A DNA stretch of 50,824 nucleotides, from contig MSHM01000031.1 in the NCBI GenBank assembly GCA_001941225.1, positions 1-50,824 of the forward strand, in the 5' to 3' direction. Source of the DNA: Oscillospiraceae bacterium Zagget12 (GTDB lineage Bacteria; Bacillota; Clostridia; UBA1381). Below the pieces are notes generated by a model that had not been told where the DNA came from, did not search any database, and saw only the letters and a list, made by a program, of their open reading frames with translations. The position numbers and the translations under genes are program-made. This document shows positions 1-7,636 of this stretch, piece by piece; position 1 is the first letter of the stretch, and each line of letters opens with the position of its first letter.

Positions 1-140
1 CCTTTTCCGTATGCGATATAAGCCGCGACAATAAAGCTCCTGCCGGCGGGGAAAAGGTTATCGCTTACCCATATATGCTCAATATATAATTTATAATCGT
101 TTTTAAAGACGTTTTTAAATGTCCGTTTCAAATTCCTCAC
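1..140 (-). CDS. 5' part of an unrecognised protein gene, cut by the window edge
   Basis: An open frame without stops runs from a GTG at 140 (or a TTG at 131) to the window edge, giving about 46 codons. A purine-rich GGTGAGG lies just before the TTG, which favours 131 as the start; the GTG has a weaker site. A good promoter lies directly upstream (163-191). The visible residues (basic start, then FKNDYKLYIEHIW and PAGRSF) match nothing I recognise. The call rests on the promoter, ribosome binding site and open frame only. Confidence 0.45.
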   Translation of the reverse strand, partial: MRNLKRTFKNVFKNDYKLYIEHIWVSDNLFPAGRSFIVAAYIAYGK

Positions 141-491
141 CGCCTAATTTCAGCTTTATTATATCATATCATAAAATGACCTGAAATTCAATATTTAAGC
201 CTATTCTTCTATGTGCGGTATAGGCAAATCCACAAGGCAAAAGCAGAACGATAAAATCTTGATTTTAAGGCTATGAGTATAACCTTATATTACCTTGCAA
301 ATCTCAAGCTCCGCAAGGCTTGATTTTATGCGGTTTAATATGTCCTAATGCGTGACATATATCTCATAACAAAGTAATATTGCGCAATAATGCCGCAAAA
401 ACGAGGATAGATGAAAAATATTTTAAGGTCAGGTAATACAACTATACCCTCATTCAATTTGCACGTCCTAAAATCCGCATAAAACCTTGCT
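141..491. other. Intergenic stretch without a recognisable gene
   Basis: Apart from the promoter at its left end, this AT-rich stretch holds no convincing frame. It contains one copy (343-358) of a 16-bp motif that recurs at the 3' end of the neighbouring Cys-rich VLP gene. It also holds TTTTATGCGG/CCGCATAAAA segments in opposite orientations near 325 and 480. It looks like eroded element DNA. Confidence 0.4.
163..191 (-). promoter_or_regulatory. Sigma-A-type promoter for the partial gene at the window start
   Basis: Read on the minus strand, -35 TTGAAT and -10 TATGAT are separated by 17 bp. A second near-consensus TATAAT overlaps just downstream. The position fits a short leader before the start at 131-140. 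Confidence 0.5.
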
Positions 492-515
492 TTATTCGCT
501 CCTAACGCGTGACAT
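343..515. repeat. Pair of 16-bp direct repeats (343-358 and 500-515)
   Basis: TCCTAATGCGTGACAT at 343 and TCCTAACGCGTGACAT at 500 match at 15 of 16 positions. The second copy encodes the last residues (MSRVR) of the Cys-rich VLP protein. The first, read in the same sense, gives MSRIR followed by TY and a stop. This suggests a duplicated gene end, or a short repeat left by rearrangement of the integrative element. Confidence 0.5.
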
Positions 516-860
516 TTCGCGCTGTTTCCGCTTACGCTCCGCCGCTTGTTGGCGTGTTACGGCTTTTCGGCACCTGCCGCAGTATTTGGCGCGGTTTGAA
601 CCGCCGATGAATTTGCTGCCGCAAACCGCGCATCTGCGGCTGTTCTCGGATATGGCAAGCTCCGCGTACAGCTTTTTCTTACTCGGTAAAACCGCGCTAC
701 AAAACCAACGACACAAAAGCGATGACGTTATCATCTGCGGACAAGGGCAGTCCAATATCAAGCATTCGCCGTTATCGTAATTACAGCACATTTTCTTGAT
801 AAGCGCGTTTATACTCCGCCGTTGTCCCGCATCGGTTCGTCTTAATTTTAAATCACTCAT
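492..860 (-). CDS. Cysteine-rich VLP domain protein of integrative elements
   Basis: A 122-residue protein with a cysteine-rich N-terminal half (CCNYDNGECLILDCPCP), the diagnostic 'AVLP' sequence, and a C-terminal zinc-ribbon-like segment (CAVCG...KYCGRCRK) followed by a very basic tail. This pattern matches the Cys-rich VLP family (PF14194), known mainly from conjugative and integrative elements. Its function is unknown; nucleic-acid binding is an inference from the zinc ribbon and basic tail. I chose the ATG at 860 because it overlaps the upstream stop as ATGAGTGA, which indicates translational coupling. A longer frame to 896 lies inside the upstream gene and lacks support. Confidence 0.8.
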   Translation of the reverse strand: MSDLKLRRTDAGQRRSINALIKKMCCNYDNGECLILDCPCPQMITSSLLCRWFCSAVLPSKKKLYAELAISENSRRCAVCGSKFIGGSNRAKYCGRCRKAVTRQQAAERKRKQREMSRVRSE

Positions 861-1791
861 AATCACGCACCGTCCCATACATATCGTACCGCACACGCGC
901 GCTGTAACAATTGCTCATTGTGGACGGCGCGTTAAACATAACCGTAAGCAAATATTGTCTTATATTTCGGATTTTCGTTGTGTTTTCATTCAAGCAGTCA
1001 AGCGCGTAACATATGTGGTCATAATTTAACTTCAACAACTTGGATTTCACGGCTTCAGCCGGATAGTCCACACCTGCGGCTCGGATATATTTTCGCGACG
1101 AGCATACCGTTTCGGTCAATATATCGACAAGCTCGTTAATTTTGTCTTTGGAGTAGCTTTGCACGAGAACATCATATTCAATGTTTTGCTTAATAAGCTT
1201 CCTGTATTCGTACATATTTGCACATCGTTCCTTTCTTTTTCGATTTCCAAATCCAAGGAATTTATTTTCAGGTTCTCGGATAGGAATAGATTGGATATTT
1301 AATACATCGGTATTTTGTAAATCTTTATTTGGTATATATTTATTTAATTGCGTTGCCTTAGCCAATGTTGGATTTTGCTGCATAGGCTCGTCAAACGCAG
1401 GCGGAGCAAAAATAGGCTCGTCTGATTTATCCGCCGAGTTTTCGCTTGCGGAGCGTTCGGTCACCGTTTCAGTACGGTTATTGTCTTTGGCAACAGCAAC
1501 CGGCATTTCGTGAATTGTATATTCGGACGCGGTTAGCTGTCCCTTTTCGTTGCGAACGCGCGAGCGTGTTATGTAGCCGTAGCTTTCAAGCTCTTTGACT
1601 GCACTCCGTATGCTGTCTACACCCTCTTTGCATATCGACGCCAATCCCGCAAGAGTGTAATTCCAATCATCGGGCAATGATAAAATCATCGACAAAAGTC
1701 CTTTTGCCTTTAACGATAAATCCTTGCTGCGCAAATGGTAATTCGACATTACCGTGTAATTTTTTGTTTTCTCAATTCTGTATACTGCCAT
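853..1791 (-). CDS. DUF6017 helix-turn-helix replication-type protein of an integrative element
   Basis: A 312-residue protein. The N-terminal third (MAVYRIEKTKNYTVMSNYHL, then LSLKAKGLLSMILSLP) is the HTH_36-like winged helix of clostridial replication initiators. The C-terminal third (from about YDVLVQSYSKDKINELVDI to RVRYDMYG) fits DUF6017. Such proteins sit in the replication module of integrative conjugative elements, usually next to a Cys-rich VLP gene as here; a replication role is inferred from family context. The start at 1791 has GAGAGGAG at good spacing; an upstream ATG at 1872 would run through a hairpin terminator and is rejected. No relaxase, integrase or transfer gene is visible, so this looks like a remnant or an element edge. 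Confidence 0.8.
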   Translation of the reverse strand: MAVYRIEKTKNYTVMSNYHLRSKDLSLKAKGLLSMILSLPDDWNYTLAGLASICKEGVDSIRSAVKELESYGYITRSRVRNEKGQLTASEYTIHEMPVAVAKDNNRTETVTERSASENSADKSDEPIFAPPAFDEPMQQNPTLAKATQLNKYIPNKDLQNTDVLNIQSIPIREPENKFLGFGNRKRKERCANMYEYRKLIKQNIEYDVLVQSYSKDKINELVDILTETVCSSRKYIRAAGVDYPAEAVKSKLLKLNYDHICYALDCLNENTTKIRNIRQYLLTVMFNAPSTMSNCYSARVRYDMYGTVRDYE

Positions 1792-1808
1792 TGTTAAGCT
1801 CCTCTCAT

Positions 1809-1835
1809 AAAAAAAGCAGCCGACAATTCGACTGC
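1809..1835 (-). terminator. Hairpin with T-run in the leader of the DUF6017 gene
   Basis: On the minus strand an 8-bp stem (GCAGTCGA / TCGGCTGC, one G-T pair, ATTG loop) is followed by seven T. It lies only about 10 bases before the ribosome binding site of the DUF6017 gene, so it may act as an attenuator or insulate the gene from upstream transcription. Confidence 0.6.
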
Positions 1836-2028
1836 GTGTGATTTTGTTGAAATTACCGAAATATTTCGGCATTAAATTTGTTTGATGATATGAGCAAAAA
1901 ACAATAGCAAAAAAAATATTTATTTGATTTATGGAATAAATATCTTAACAATGATTTTATATGAAATTGTTCCTTGTTTTGTTTGAAGTGCATTTAAAAA
2001 TGCTTTTATTCTCCGCCAAATGCAAAAG

Positions 2029-2069
2029 CCGCATAAATGCTTAAAAAACAAGTGTTTATGCGGTTTTTT
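2029..2069 (+). terminator. Rho-independent terminator on + with no obvious gene upstream
   Basis: A 14-bp stem (CCGCATAAATGCTT against AAGTGTTTATGCGG, with two wobble pairs) and an A-rich loop are followed by TTTTTT. On the opposite strand the trailing run is only four T. No + strand gene precedes it inside the window. Confidence 0.6.
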
Positions 2070-2153
2070 GTGTGTTTTTGCAATACGGCAAAGTACGGTG
2101 AAAATCGGTTTTTAACTACCTAAAAAGTAGCCAGATACAACTGCCCTGTATAC

Positions 2154-2181
2154 AAAAAGCACGTCCGGAAACGTGCTTTTT
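2154..2181 (-). terminator. Symmetric terminator after the carboxypeptidase gene
   Basis: A perfect 11-bp stem (AAAAAGCACGT / ACGTGCTTTTT) with a six-base loop. The flanking A and T runs allow it to work in both directions. It lies about 80 bases past the stop at 2259. Confidence 0.75.
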
Positions 2182-2258
2182 CGTTATTGTGTTATTCATT
2201 CTTTATTTCGTAAAATATTTAAATATTCAATACCGGACAAAGTTTCTCTTCGACATTT

Positions 2259-4796
2259 TCAGCACACACCGGCGACAATAAGTATAGTATTTGTATCGCC
2301 GTCCCATATCACCGCCGCGCCGAATGCCTCCACCGCCGCTCTTACCGGCAGGCAGGTTCTGCCGCCTATTATACGCGGCGCGGCATCGAGAGTTATTTCC
2401 TCTGTTTTTACCGAGCCGTCAAGCGGATTTGTTACCTCCTTTATCATAACGTCACTGCCGACAGTGAGCGTTACGGTTGTGGTGTCGTCGCTTATTACCG
2501 CCCTATTTTCTTCCGCGTCCCATTCAACCGTTTTTTCAAGCGTTTCCATCAACGCGCGTATAGGCACAAGCACGCGGCTGTTTACAACCACCGGCGCTTG
2601 ATCGGCAAATTCCATAACATAATTGCCGTCTATATTTACCGTTATATCCGCGCCGTCCTCGATAATATCCTCCGATTTTTCGGTCGCGCCGGACGTGTCA
2701 ACGCCGAGCGCAGCAAAGCCGTAATCAAAGAGCTTTATCGTATCGGTAAAGCGCGCCTCGTTTGAATCGGACGGCAGTGTCACTGTTATCACGCGCTTGC
2801 CGTCGCGCTCAGCCGTGCCGCACATACAATAACCCGACGCGGTCGTCATACCGTTCTTAAATCCGTCCGCGCCCTCGTAATAATAATCCGTGAAAATCTT
2901 ATTCAGATTGTAATACGTATTCCCATGGAACTCCACCGACGCCTGCTTGGTGCGCTCCAATACCTCCGGATAATCCTCTATCATACACCGCGTCATTACG
3001 GCAACCTCGCGGGCGGACATAAGGTTTTCGCTCTGCGTTTCGCTGTCGAGGCAAACACCGGTGCCGTTATAAAATACGGAATCGATGCCTATTTCCTCCG
3101 CTTTTGCGTTCATACGCTTTACAAATTCCTCCTCACTGCCGCAAAGCAGCTCCGCCGCTGCGGTGACGCACGCAGCCGCGGAATCTATGACTATCATATC
3201 TATCATTTCATCAAGAGTATAAACCTCGTCATATTCGAGATTTACCATCATTTTATAGTCCTCAACGCGCGACAGGTTATACGCATTCTCACTTATCGGA
3301 ACAACGGTGTCAAGCGTCACCTCGCCGTCCGCAACAGCATCAAGCAGAACATACACCGTCATCATCTTGGCAATCGACGCTACGGGCTTTTGCGTGTCCG
3401 CGTCAAGCGCGAAAAGCTCATCGCCGGTGTCATAATCCATAATAAACGCGCTCTCGGAGGTTATTGTGTTCTCCAACACCGGCGCAGACGTAGGCTCGGG
3501 TGTCGGCTCGGCTGTCGGTGCCGCCGTAGGCTCGGGAGTTTTATCATAAACGGTGATATACGCCGCCGCGTCGCTTGCGCTCCACACAAAATCATATATT
3601 CCCGCAAACTCGTCCACGGATACGCACATATATCCGGAAACATTATAAACGTCCGTCAAGGTGTGCCGCTCCGCGCCGTCGTCCAAAACGACACTAATCT
3701 CGCTGCTGTTTGCTATTGAATACGCCTTTTGACCGTTTTTGCCCTTGTATATATCGGTCGAAATCGGCGCGACCGTCTTGTCCTTATTATATTTAAGCGT
3801 AAGCGTTTTAGACGCGTCATCATAGCTTACGTCAAAGCCGTAATTCGCCAAATCCTCCGCGATAACAACGGCGTGCGGAGTGGAGCCCTTATACGCGAAC
3901 GTCGGAACCTCCGCGCCGTTTATAAACGCGCGCATATCGGTATAATAAATACTGCCGTATTTTTCATTCGCCGCCGCAAAGCCGTAATCGAGCAGACGCG
4001 CGGTATCGACAAAACGCTGTCCGGTCGATGAAGAGCTCATCGTTACGGAAATCATACGTCTGCCGTTCCTCACGGCGGTGCCGCAGAAACAGTAGCCGGC
4101 AGCTGAGGTTGTACCGGTTTTCAGTCCGTCCGCGCCGCTGTAATAATAGGTGTCAAGCAAATGATTTGTGGTATTGTAGGTGTTTCCGTGAAACGTCACC
4201 GACGTTTTCGCGCTGCGCGTCAAAATATCGGGATAGTCGCGTATGATATTGCGCGCAAGTTTCGCCATAGATACGGGCGTTATCTCATTATCCGCGATAC
4301 CGCAGCTGTCGCGGTAATACGCGTTGAGTCCCATCTCCCCTACCTTGGCGTTCATACGGTCCACAAACGCCGCCTCACTGCCCGCCACAAGCTCCGCCAG
4401 TGCGATAGCCGCGCCGCTTGCGGAATACGTGACAACAACGCCTATCATTTCGTCCACCGTGTATGTGGTGTTGTAATACAGCGGCAGAACGCTCTGATAC
4501 ACGGAATTGCGCGATTTGTTATACACATTCTCGCTTATCGGAACAACGGTGTCAAGACTGATTTCGCCGTTCTCAATCGCCTCATACACGCAGTAGAGAT
4601 TCATAATCTTAGTCATACTCGCCGGAACCCTCGCGGTGTTTCCGTTGTACTCGTAATAAACCTCGCCGGTTTCATAGTCCATAACGCACGCTCCGGCGGA
4701 GGAAATATAATTCCCGCCGACATACGCCGCGCCCGCCGGCACGGCAAGCGAAAGCATAATAACCATGCTTAAAAATACAGATAATACCTTTTTCAT
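2259..4796 (-). CDS. Secreted tandem D-Ala-D-Ala carboxypeptidase-like protein (two S11 domains plus stalk domain)
   Basis: An 845-residue protein: signal peptide (about 1-24), first peptidase S11 domain (about 28-280), spacer, Pro-Thr linker (about 420-440), second S11 domain (about 442-695), and a copper-amine-oxidase-like domain (about 725-845). S11 enzymes remove the terminal D-Ala of peptidoglycan stem peptides. The first domain has S60-M-T-K63 and K226-T-G228, but the SxN motif reads SAS (125-127). The second keeps S474-I-A-K477, but SxN reads SAA (539-541) and KTG reads KNG (647-649). The second copy may therefore be catalytically dead and serve in binding. The usual family length is about 400 residues, so this is a duplicated fusion. 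GGAGGGG precedes the ATG. Confidence 0.85.
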   Translation of the reverse strand: MKKVLSVFLSMVIMLSLAVPAGAAYVGGNYISSAGACVMDYETGEVYYEYNGNTARVPASMTKIMNLYCVYEAIENGEISLDTVVPISENVYNKSRNSVYQSVLPLYYNTTYTVDEMIGVVVTYSASGAAIALAELVAGSEAAFVDRMNAKVGEMGLNAYYRDSCGIADNEITPVSMAKLARNIIRDYPDILTRSAKTSVTFHGNTYNTTNHLLDTYYYSGADGLKTGTTSAAGYCFCGTAVRNGRRMISVTMSSSSTGQRFVDTARLLDYGFAAANEKYGSIYYTDMRAFINGAEVPTFAYKGSTPHAVVIAEDLANYGFDVSYDDASKTLTLKYNKDKTVAPISTDIYKGKNGQKAYSIANSSEISVVLDDGAERHTLTDVYNVSGYMCVSVDEFAGIYDFVWSASDAAAYITVYDKTPEPTAAPTAEPTPEPTSAPVLENTITSESAFIMDYDTGDELFALDADTQKPVASIAKMMTVYVLLDAVADGEVTLDTVVPISENAYNLSRVEDYKMMVNLEYDEVYTLDEMIDMIVIDSAAACVTAAAELLCGSEEEFVKRMNAKAEEIGIDSVFYNGTGVCLDSETQSENLMSAREVAVMTRCMIEDYPEVLERTKQASVEFHGNTYYNLNKIFTDYYYEGADGFKNGMTTASGYCMCGTAERDGKRVITVTLPSDSNEARFTDTIKLFDYGFAALGVDTSGATEKSEDIIEDGADITVNIDGNYVMEFADQAPVVVNSRVLVPIRALMETLEKTVEWDAEENRAVISDDTTTVTLTVGSDVMIKEVTNPLDGSVKTEEITLDAAPRIIGGRTCLPVRAAVEAFGAAVIWDGDTNTILIVAGVC

Positions 4797-4836
4797 ATTG
4801 CCCCTCCGTAATCTTATGTGATTTGCTTATGTATAA

Positions 4837-4866
4837 ACTGTATCATACAAAGCGCGTGTTTGTCAA
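4837..4866 (-). promoter_or_regulatory. Promoter of the carboxypeptidase gene
   Basis: A consensus -35 TTGACA and an extended -10 (TGA then TACAGT) are separated by 18 bp, about 40 bases upstream of the start codon. Confidence 0.6.
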
Positions 4867-4947
4867 GATTAACCAATACATAAACTCAGTTAAAATCTTG
4901 CTGTATTTTCTCACATATACGTCTGACCGCTCAAAAGGAAGATTATG

Positions 4948-6642
4948 TTATCTGTCAGTGCCGTCTCCTATAAAATAGGCGAAATTCATTTGATTTTGCG
5001 CTACCTCGGCAAGGTTCACACAGCTGTTTCCCATACGATCGATACAATAAAGTATTTTTATATAAGGCTGCGAGAGAGCCTTTTTACATTTGCCCCTGTT
5101 CACGCGCTGCATATGCTGCTTACGCATTTCTATATCCAAATTGAGTACTTCCTCCTTATGGCTTAAAACCGTTTCCAGCTTGCTCTTATCGCCGTTTTTC
5201 AGTGCCGACAGCGCGTTTTCATACATTGTTTCTATCCTCATCAGACTGCTTTCAATATCGTTCAAGGCGTCCTTCGAATAATTATACTTTTTGTCTATCT
5301 TCTCCAGAAGAGAATCCGCCATTTCAACGGATAGACTGCCCATACGCTCGACATCGGCAAGCACATACATAAGCTTTGCTGTTTGGGTTGCCTGCCTTTC
5401 CGTCAGCACGCCCGCCGCAAAAAGCTCCGCGAGATATTCGTTTATCTCAGAATTCAACACTCCGAGCGATTCTCCGTATTCCCTAATTTTCCGAATGGCG
5501 GACGATTTGCCGTCTTTGACCGTGCCTATGACATTCGTAAACATTTCCTTGACAAGCTCACTGTAATTAAGTATCTCCTTTGCCACAAGCTGCAATGCCG
5601 CCGCCGGCTGTGTAATTACATTCCTGTCAAGATAGCGCGGCTTTGCGGGGTTTTCAAACTCGTGCTTGCCGTCGGGTATAATCTTCATAACTATCTTTAC
5701 CATAAGACCCAGAAGTCCTATCCAGATAAGCGTCATCGTTATATTAAATGTAGTATGAGCGTTGGCTATCTGACGCGATATAACATCTATTTCCGCGCCG
5801 GAGGGCGATATATATCTTACAAACGCCGCCAACGGATTTATAAGCGAAATGAACAGCAGAGCGCCGGACACGTTAAATAATGTATGCGCAAGTGCGGTTC
5901 GTTTCGCGTTTTTGGATTGACCTATCGATGCCAAAAGCGCGGTAATGGTTGTGCCGATATTGTCGCCGAACAAAATCGGAATGGCTCCGGTTAAACCCAA
6001 TATACTTGTAACTCCGTCGGCTCCGGCTTGCGACGCGAAGTTTTGCAGAACGGCAATGGTGGCGCTGCTGCTCTGAACAACCAGCGTCATAAGAGTTCCC
6101 ACGGCTACGCCGAGAATAGGAACGTCGGCGACTTTGGCAATCATATTCGTGAACACCGGACTTGACGCAAGCGGTTTCATTACATCGCCCATTGTTTCAA
6201 TGCCCAAGAACAGAAGTCCGAATGCGAAAATCGTCATTCCGATATTTTTAAGCTTTTCCTTTTTGCTTATAAACGAAATTATAAATCCCGCAAAAATAAA
6301 TACATATATGTAATCCGTTATCTTAAACGCGATTATCTGCGCCGTTATGGTCGTTCCGATATTCGCTCCGAAAATTATCGAGATTGCCTGCGGGAGCGTC
6401 ATAAGTCCCGCGCTTACAAAGCCTATCGCCATAACGGTGGTCGCGCTGCTGCTTTGCAGTACCGCCGTTACAAGCGCGCCCGCAAGCACTCCCAAAAGAC
6501 GGTTCTTTGTAAGAAGTCCGAGTATGCGTTTCATTTTTTCGCCCGCCGCTTTTTGCAGACATTCGCTCATTAGGTTCATACCGAATATGAAAACCGCTAA
6601 GCCGCCGACAAGTCCGAAAATTATTTGTAATGTGTCGTTCAT
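4948..6642 (-). CDS. Na+/phosphate cotransporter family protein with C-terminal PhoU-like domain
   Basis: A 564-residue membrane protein. The N-terminal 320 residues contain two inverted Na/Pi symporter repeats, each marked by QSSSAT (in 'VLQSSSATTV' and 'VVQSSSATIA'). The last 220 residues form helical PhoU-like repeats. The family (NptA/PitA-II type, PF02690) couples sodium entry to phosphate uptake; the PhoU part is thought to regulate it. The start is one base beyond the stop of the PstS-like gene, and its ribosome binding site AAGGAAGGG lies within the end of that gene, so the two are translated together. No ABC phosphate permease genes are nearby. Confidence 0.9.
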   Translation of the reverse strand: MNDTLQIIFGLVGGLAVFIFGMNLMSECLQKAAGEKMKRILGLLTKNRLLGVLAGALVTAVLQSSSATTVMAIGFVSAGLMTLPQAISIIFGANIGTTITAQIIAFKITDYIYVFIFAGFIISFISKKEKLKNIGMTIFAFGLLFLGIETMGDVMKPLASSPVFTNMIAKVADVPILGVAVGTLMTLVVQSSSATIAVLQNFASQAGADGVTSILGLTGAIPILFGDNIGTTITALLASIGQSKNAKRTALAHTLFNVSGALLFISLINPLAAFVRYISPSGAEIDVISRQIANAHTTFNITMTLIWIGLLGLMVKIVMKIIPDGKHEFENPAKPRYLDRNVITQPAAALQLVAKEILNYSELVKEMFTNVIGTVKDGKSSAIRKIREYGESLGVLNSEINEYLAELFAAGVLTERQATQTAKLMYVLADVERMGSLSVEMADSLLEKIDKKYNYSKDALNDIESSLMRIETMYENALSALKNGDKSKLETVLSHKEEVLNLDIEMRKQHMQRVNRGKCKKALSQPYIKILYCIDRMGNSCVNLAEVAQNQMNFAYFIGDGTDR

Positions 6643-6643
6643 A

Positions 6644-7537
6644 TTATTCCCTTCCTTTGTTTATATCTTCCCAATTTATAATTTTTCCGGTGAACAACGC
6701 CTTTAATTCCTCCGAAGTAACGCTTTCCAATGGATTTTCGGCGTTTACAATCACAGCGATTCCGTCATATGCGACAACCTTATAATCAAGAAGTTCTTTT
6801 TCATAGTCCTTCAATTCTCTCGATGCCATTCCAAGGCCGCACAGACCCTGCATAGCGTCGTTTATGCCGCCGGTGGAGTCCGAAACGGTTATTTCAACGG
6901 ACGCGTTTGTGTTTATAGTCTCATATTCCTCAGCCAGCTCGCGAATCAACGGTGCGGCTGAGGTAGAGCCGTGTATGGTTACGGTTCCGCCGCTCATATC
7001 GGATAGAAAATTAACACTGTTATGAACCGGCGCGTAGGATTTCTCAACAATAGATTGACCCTCGCCCATAACATAGATCATAAAATCCTGTTCGACGGCG
7101 TTCAGCTCGCCCGACCATACAAGACAAAACGGTCTGCTGAGAGCGTATTTCCCGTTTACAACATTTTCAAGAGTTCCTGCGGCTCCGTCAACCGTCAGCG
7201 TTTTTACGTTATTTCCCAATTCCGTTCCCATTGAAACATAGCCTATCGCCGACTTGTCACCGGCGACCGCCTCGACAACCGAATCCGTGTCGGACGCTGT
7301 AAGCGCTCCGTCCGCGGCGGCGTCCGCACCCGAATCCGTGTCGGCAAAGCCCAATAAATCCGCGAATGAATTTCTTGTGCCGGAGCCCTCCTCGCGCGAT
7401 ACGACTTGAACCGCGCCCAACGCGCCAAGTCCGCTCACCTGCCGAACGCCCTCCGATGTGCCGCCGCAGCCGCTAAGCGCGAAAGCCGCCGTCAATAAAA
7501 ACAGCAAAAATATTGGTAGGAATTTCTTTTGAAACAT
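6644..7537 (-). CDS. PstS-like phosphate-binding lipoprotein with circularly permuted order
   Basis: A 297-residue lipoprotein with lipobox LSGC (Cys about 24). All PstS hallmarks are present, but in swapped order. The part that is normally C-terminal comes first: VVSREEGSGTR at about 47-55, then IGYVSMG and YALSRPF. A linker follows. The part that is normally N-terminal comes last: GSTSAAPLIREL from about 190, GLGMASREL, DGIAVIVN, and LFTGKIINW at the very end. In standard PstS, 'FTGKI.NW' is followed directly by the 'SREEGSGTR' segment. The domain is therefore circularly permuted, possibly from a trimmed tandem duplication. The ATG at 7537 has GGAGAGGTG well placed; the GTG at 7546 is too close to it. 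It is co-translated with the Na/Pi symporter. Confidence 0.85.
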   Translation of the reverse strand: MFQKKFLPIFLLFLLTAAFALSGCGGTSEGVRQVSGLGALGAVQVVSREEGSGTRNSFADLLGFADTDSGADAAADGALTASDTDSVVEAVAGDKSAIGYVSMGTELGNNVKTLTVDGAAGTLENVVNGKYALSRPFCLVWSGELNAVEQDFMIYVMGEGQSIVEKSYAPVHNSVNFLSDMSGGTVTIHGSTSAAPLIRELAEEYETINTNASVEITVSDSTGGINDAMQGLCGLGMASRELKDYEKELLDYKVVAYDGIAVIVNAENPLESVTSEELKALFTGKIINWEDINKGRE

Positions 7538-7556
7538 ATGGTTCACCTCTCCGTTT

Positions 7557-7623
7557 TTTAAGGCGGCGCGGTATTCCTACTTTTACCGCGCTACGCAGCC
7601 CCTGTCCCCGCGGGACATCTTAA
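7557..7623 (-). promoter_or_regulatory. Structured 5' leader of the phosphate operon, candidate riboswitch
   Basis: On the minus strand the leader folds into two perfect hairpins: GTCCC/GGGAC with a 3-base loop (7604-7616), and GCGCGGTA/TACCGCGC with a 10-base loop (7566-7591). A possible closing helix, TTAAG/CTTAA (7619-7623 with 7558-7562), lies next to the ribosome binding site. A G-rich joint (ACAGGGGCTGCG) connects the hairpins. This layout resembles a small cis-regulatory RNA. I cannot assign a family; a sodium-sensing class is a guess based on the Na+-coupled target. Confidence 0.45.
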
Positions 7624-7636
7624 TTTAGCCATATTA

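Larger units (their letters stand above)
1836..2258. other. Intergenic region holding two hairpin terminators, no gene
   Basis: This AT-rich stretch separates the element remnant from the carboxypeptidase gene. I see no convincing frame on either strand. It contains a + oriented terminator at 2029-2069 and a symmetric terminator at 2154-2181. The boundary of the integrative element, if one survives, would be expected here, but I find no clear attachment repeat. Confidence 0.4.

Noticed and set aside
2925-3719. Long + strand frames opposite the carboxypeptidase gene, and similar frames opposite other large genes
   Set aside because: They are antisense shadows: no ribosome binding sites, arginine- and histidine-rich composition, and a well-supported gene on the other strand.
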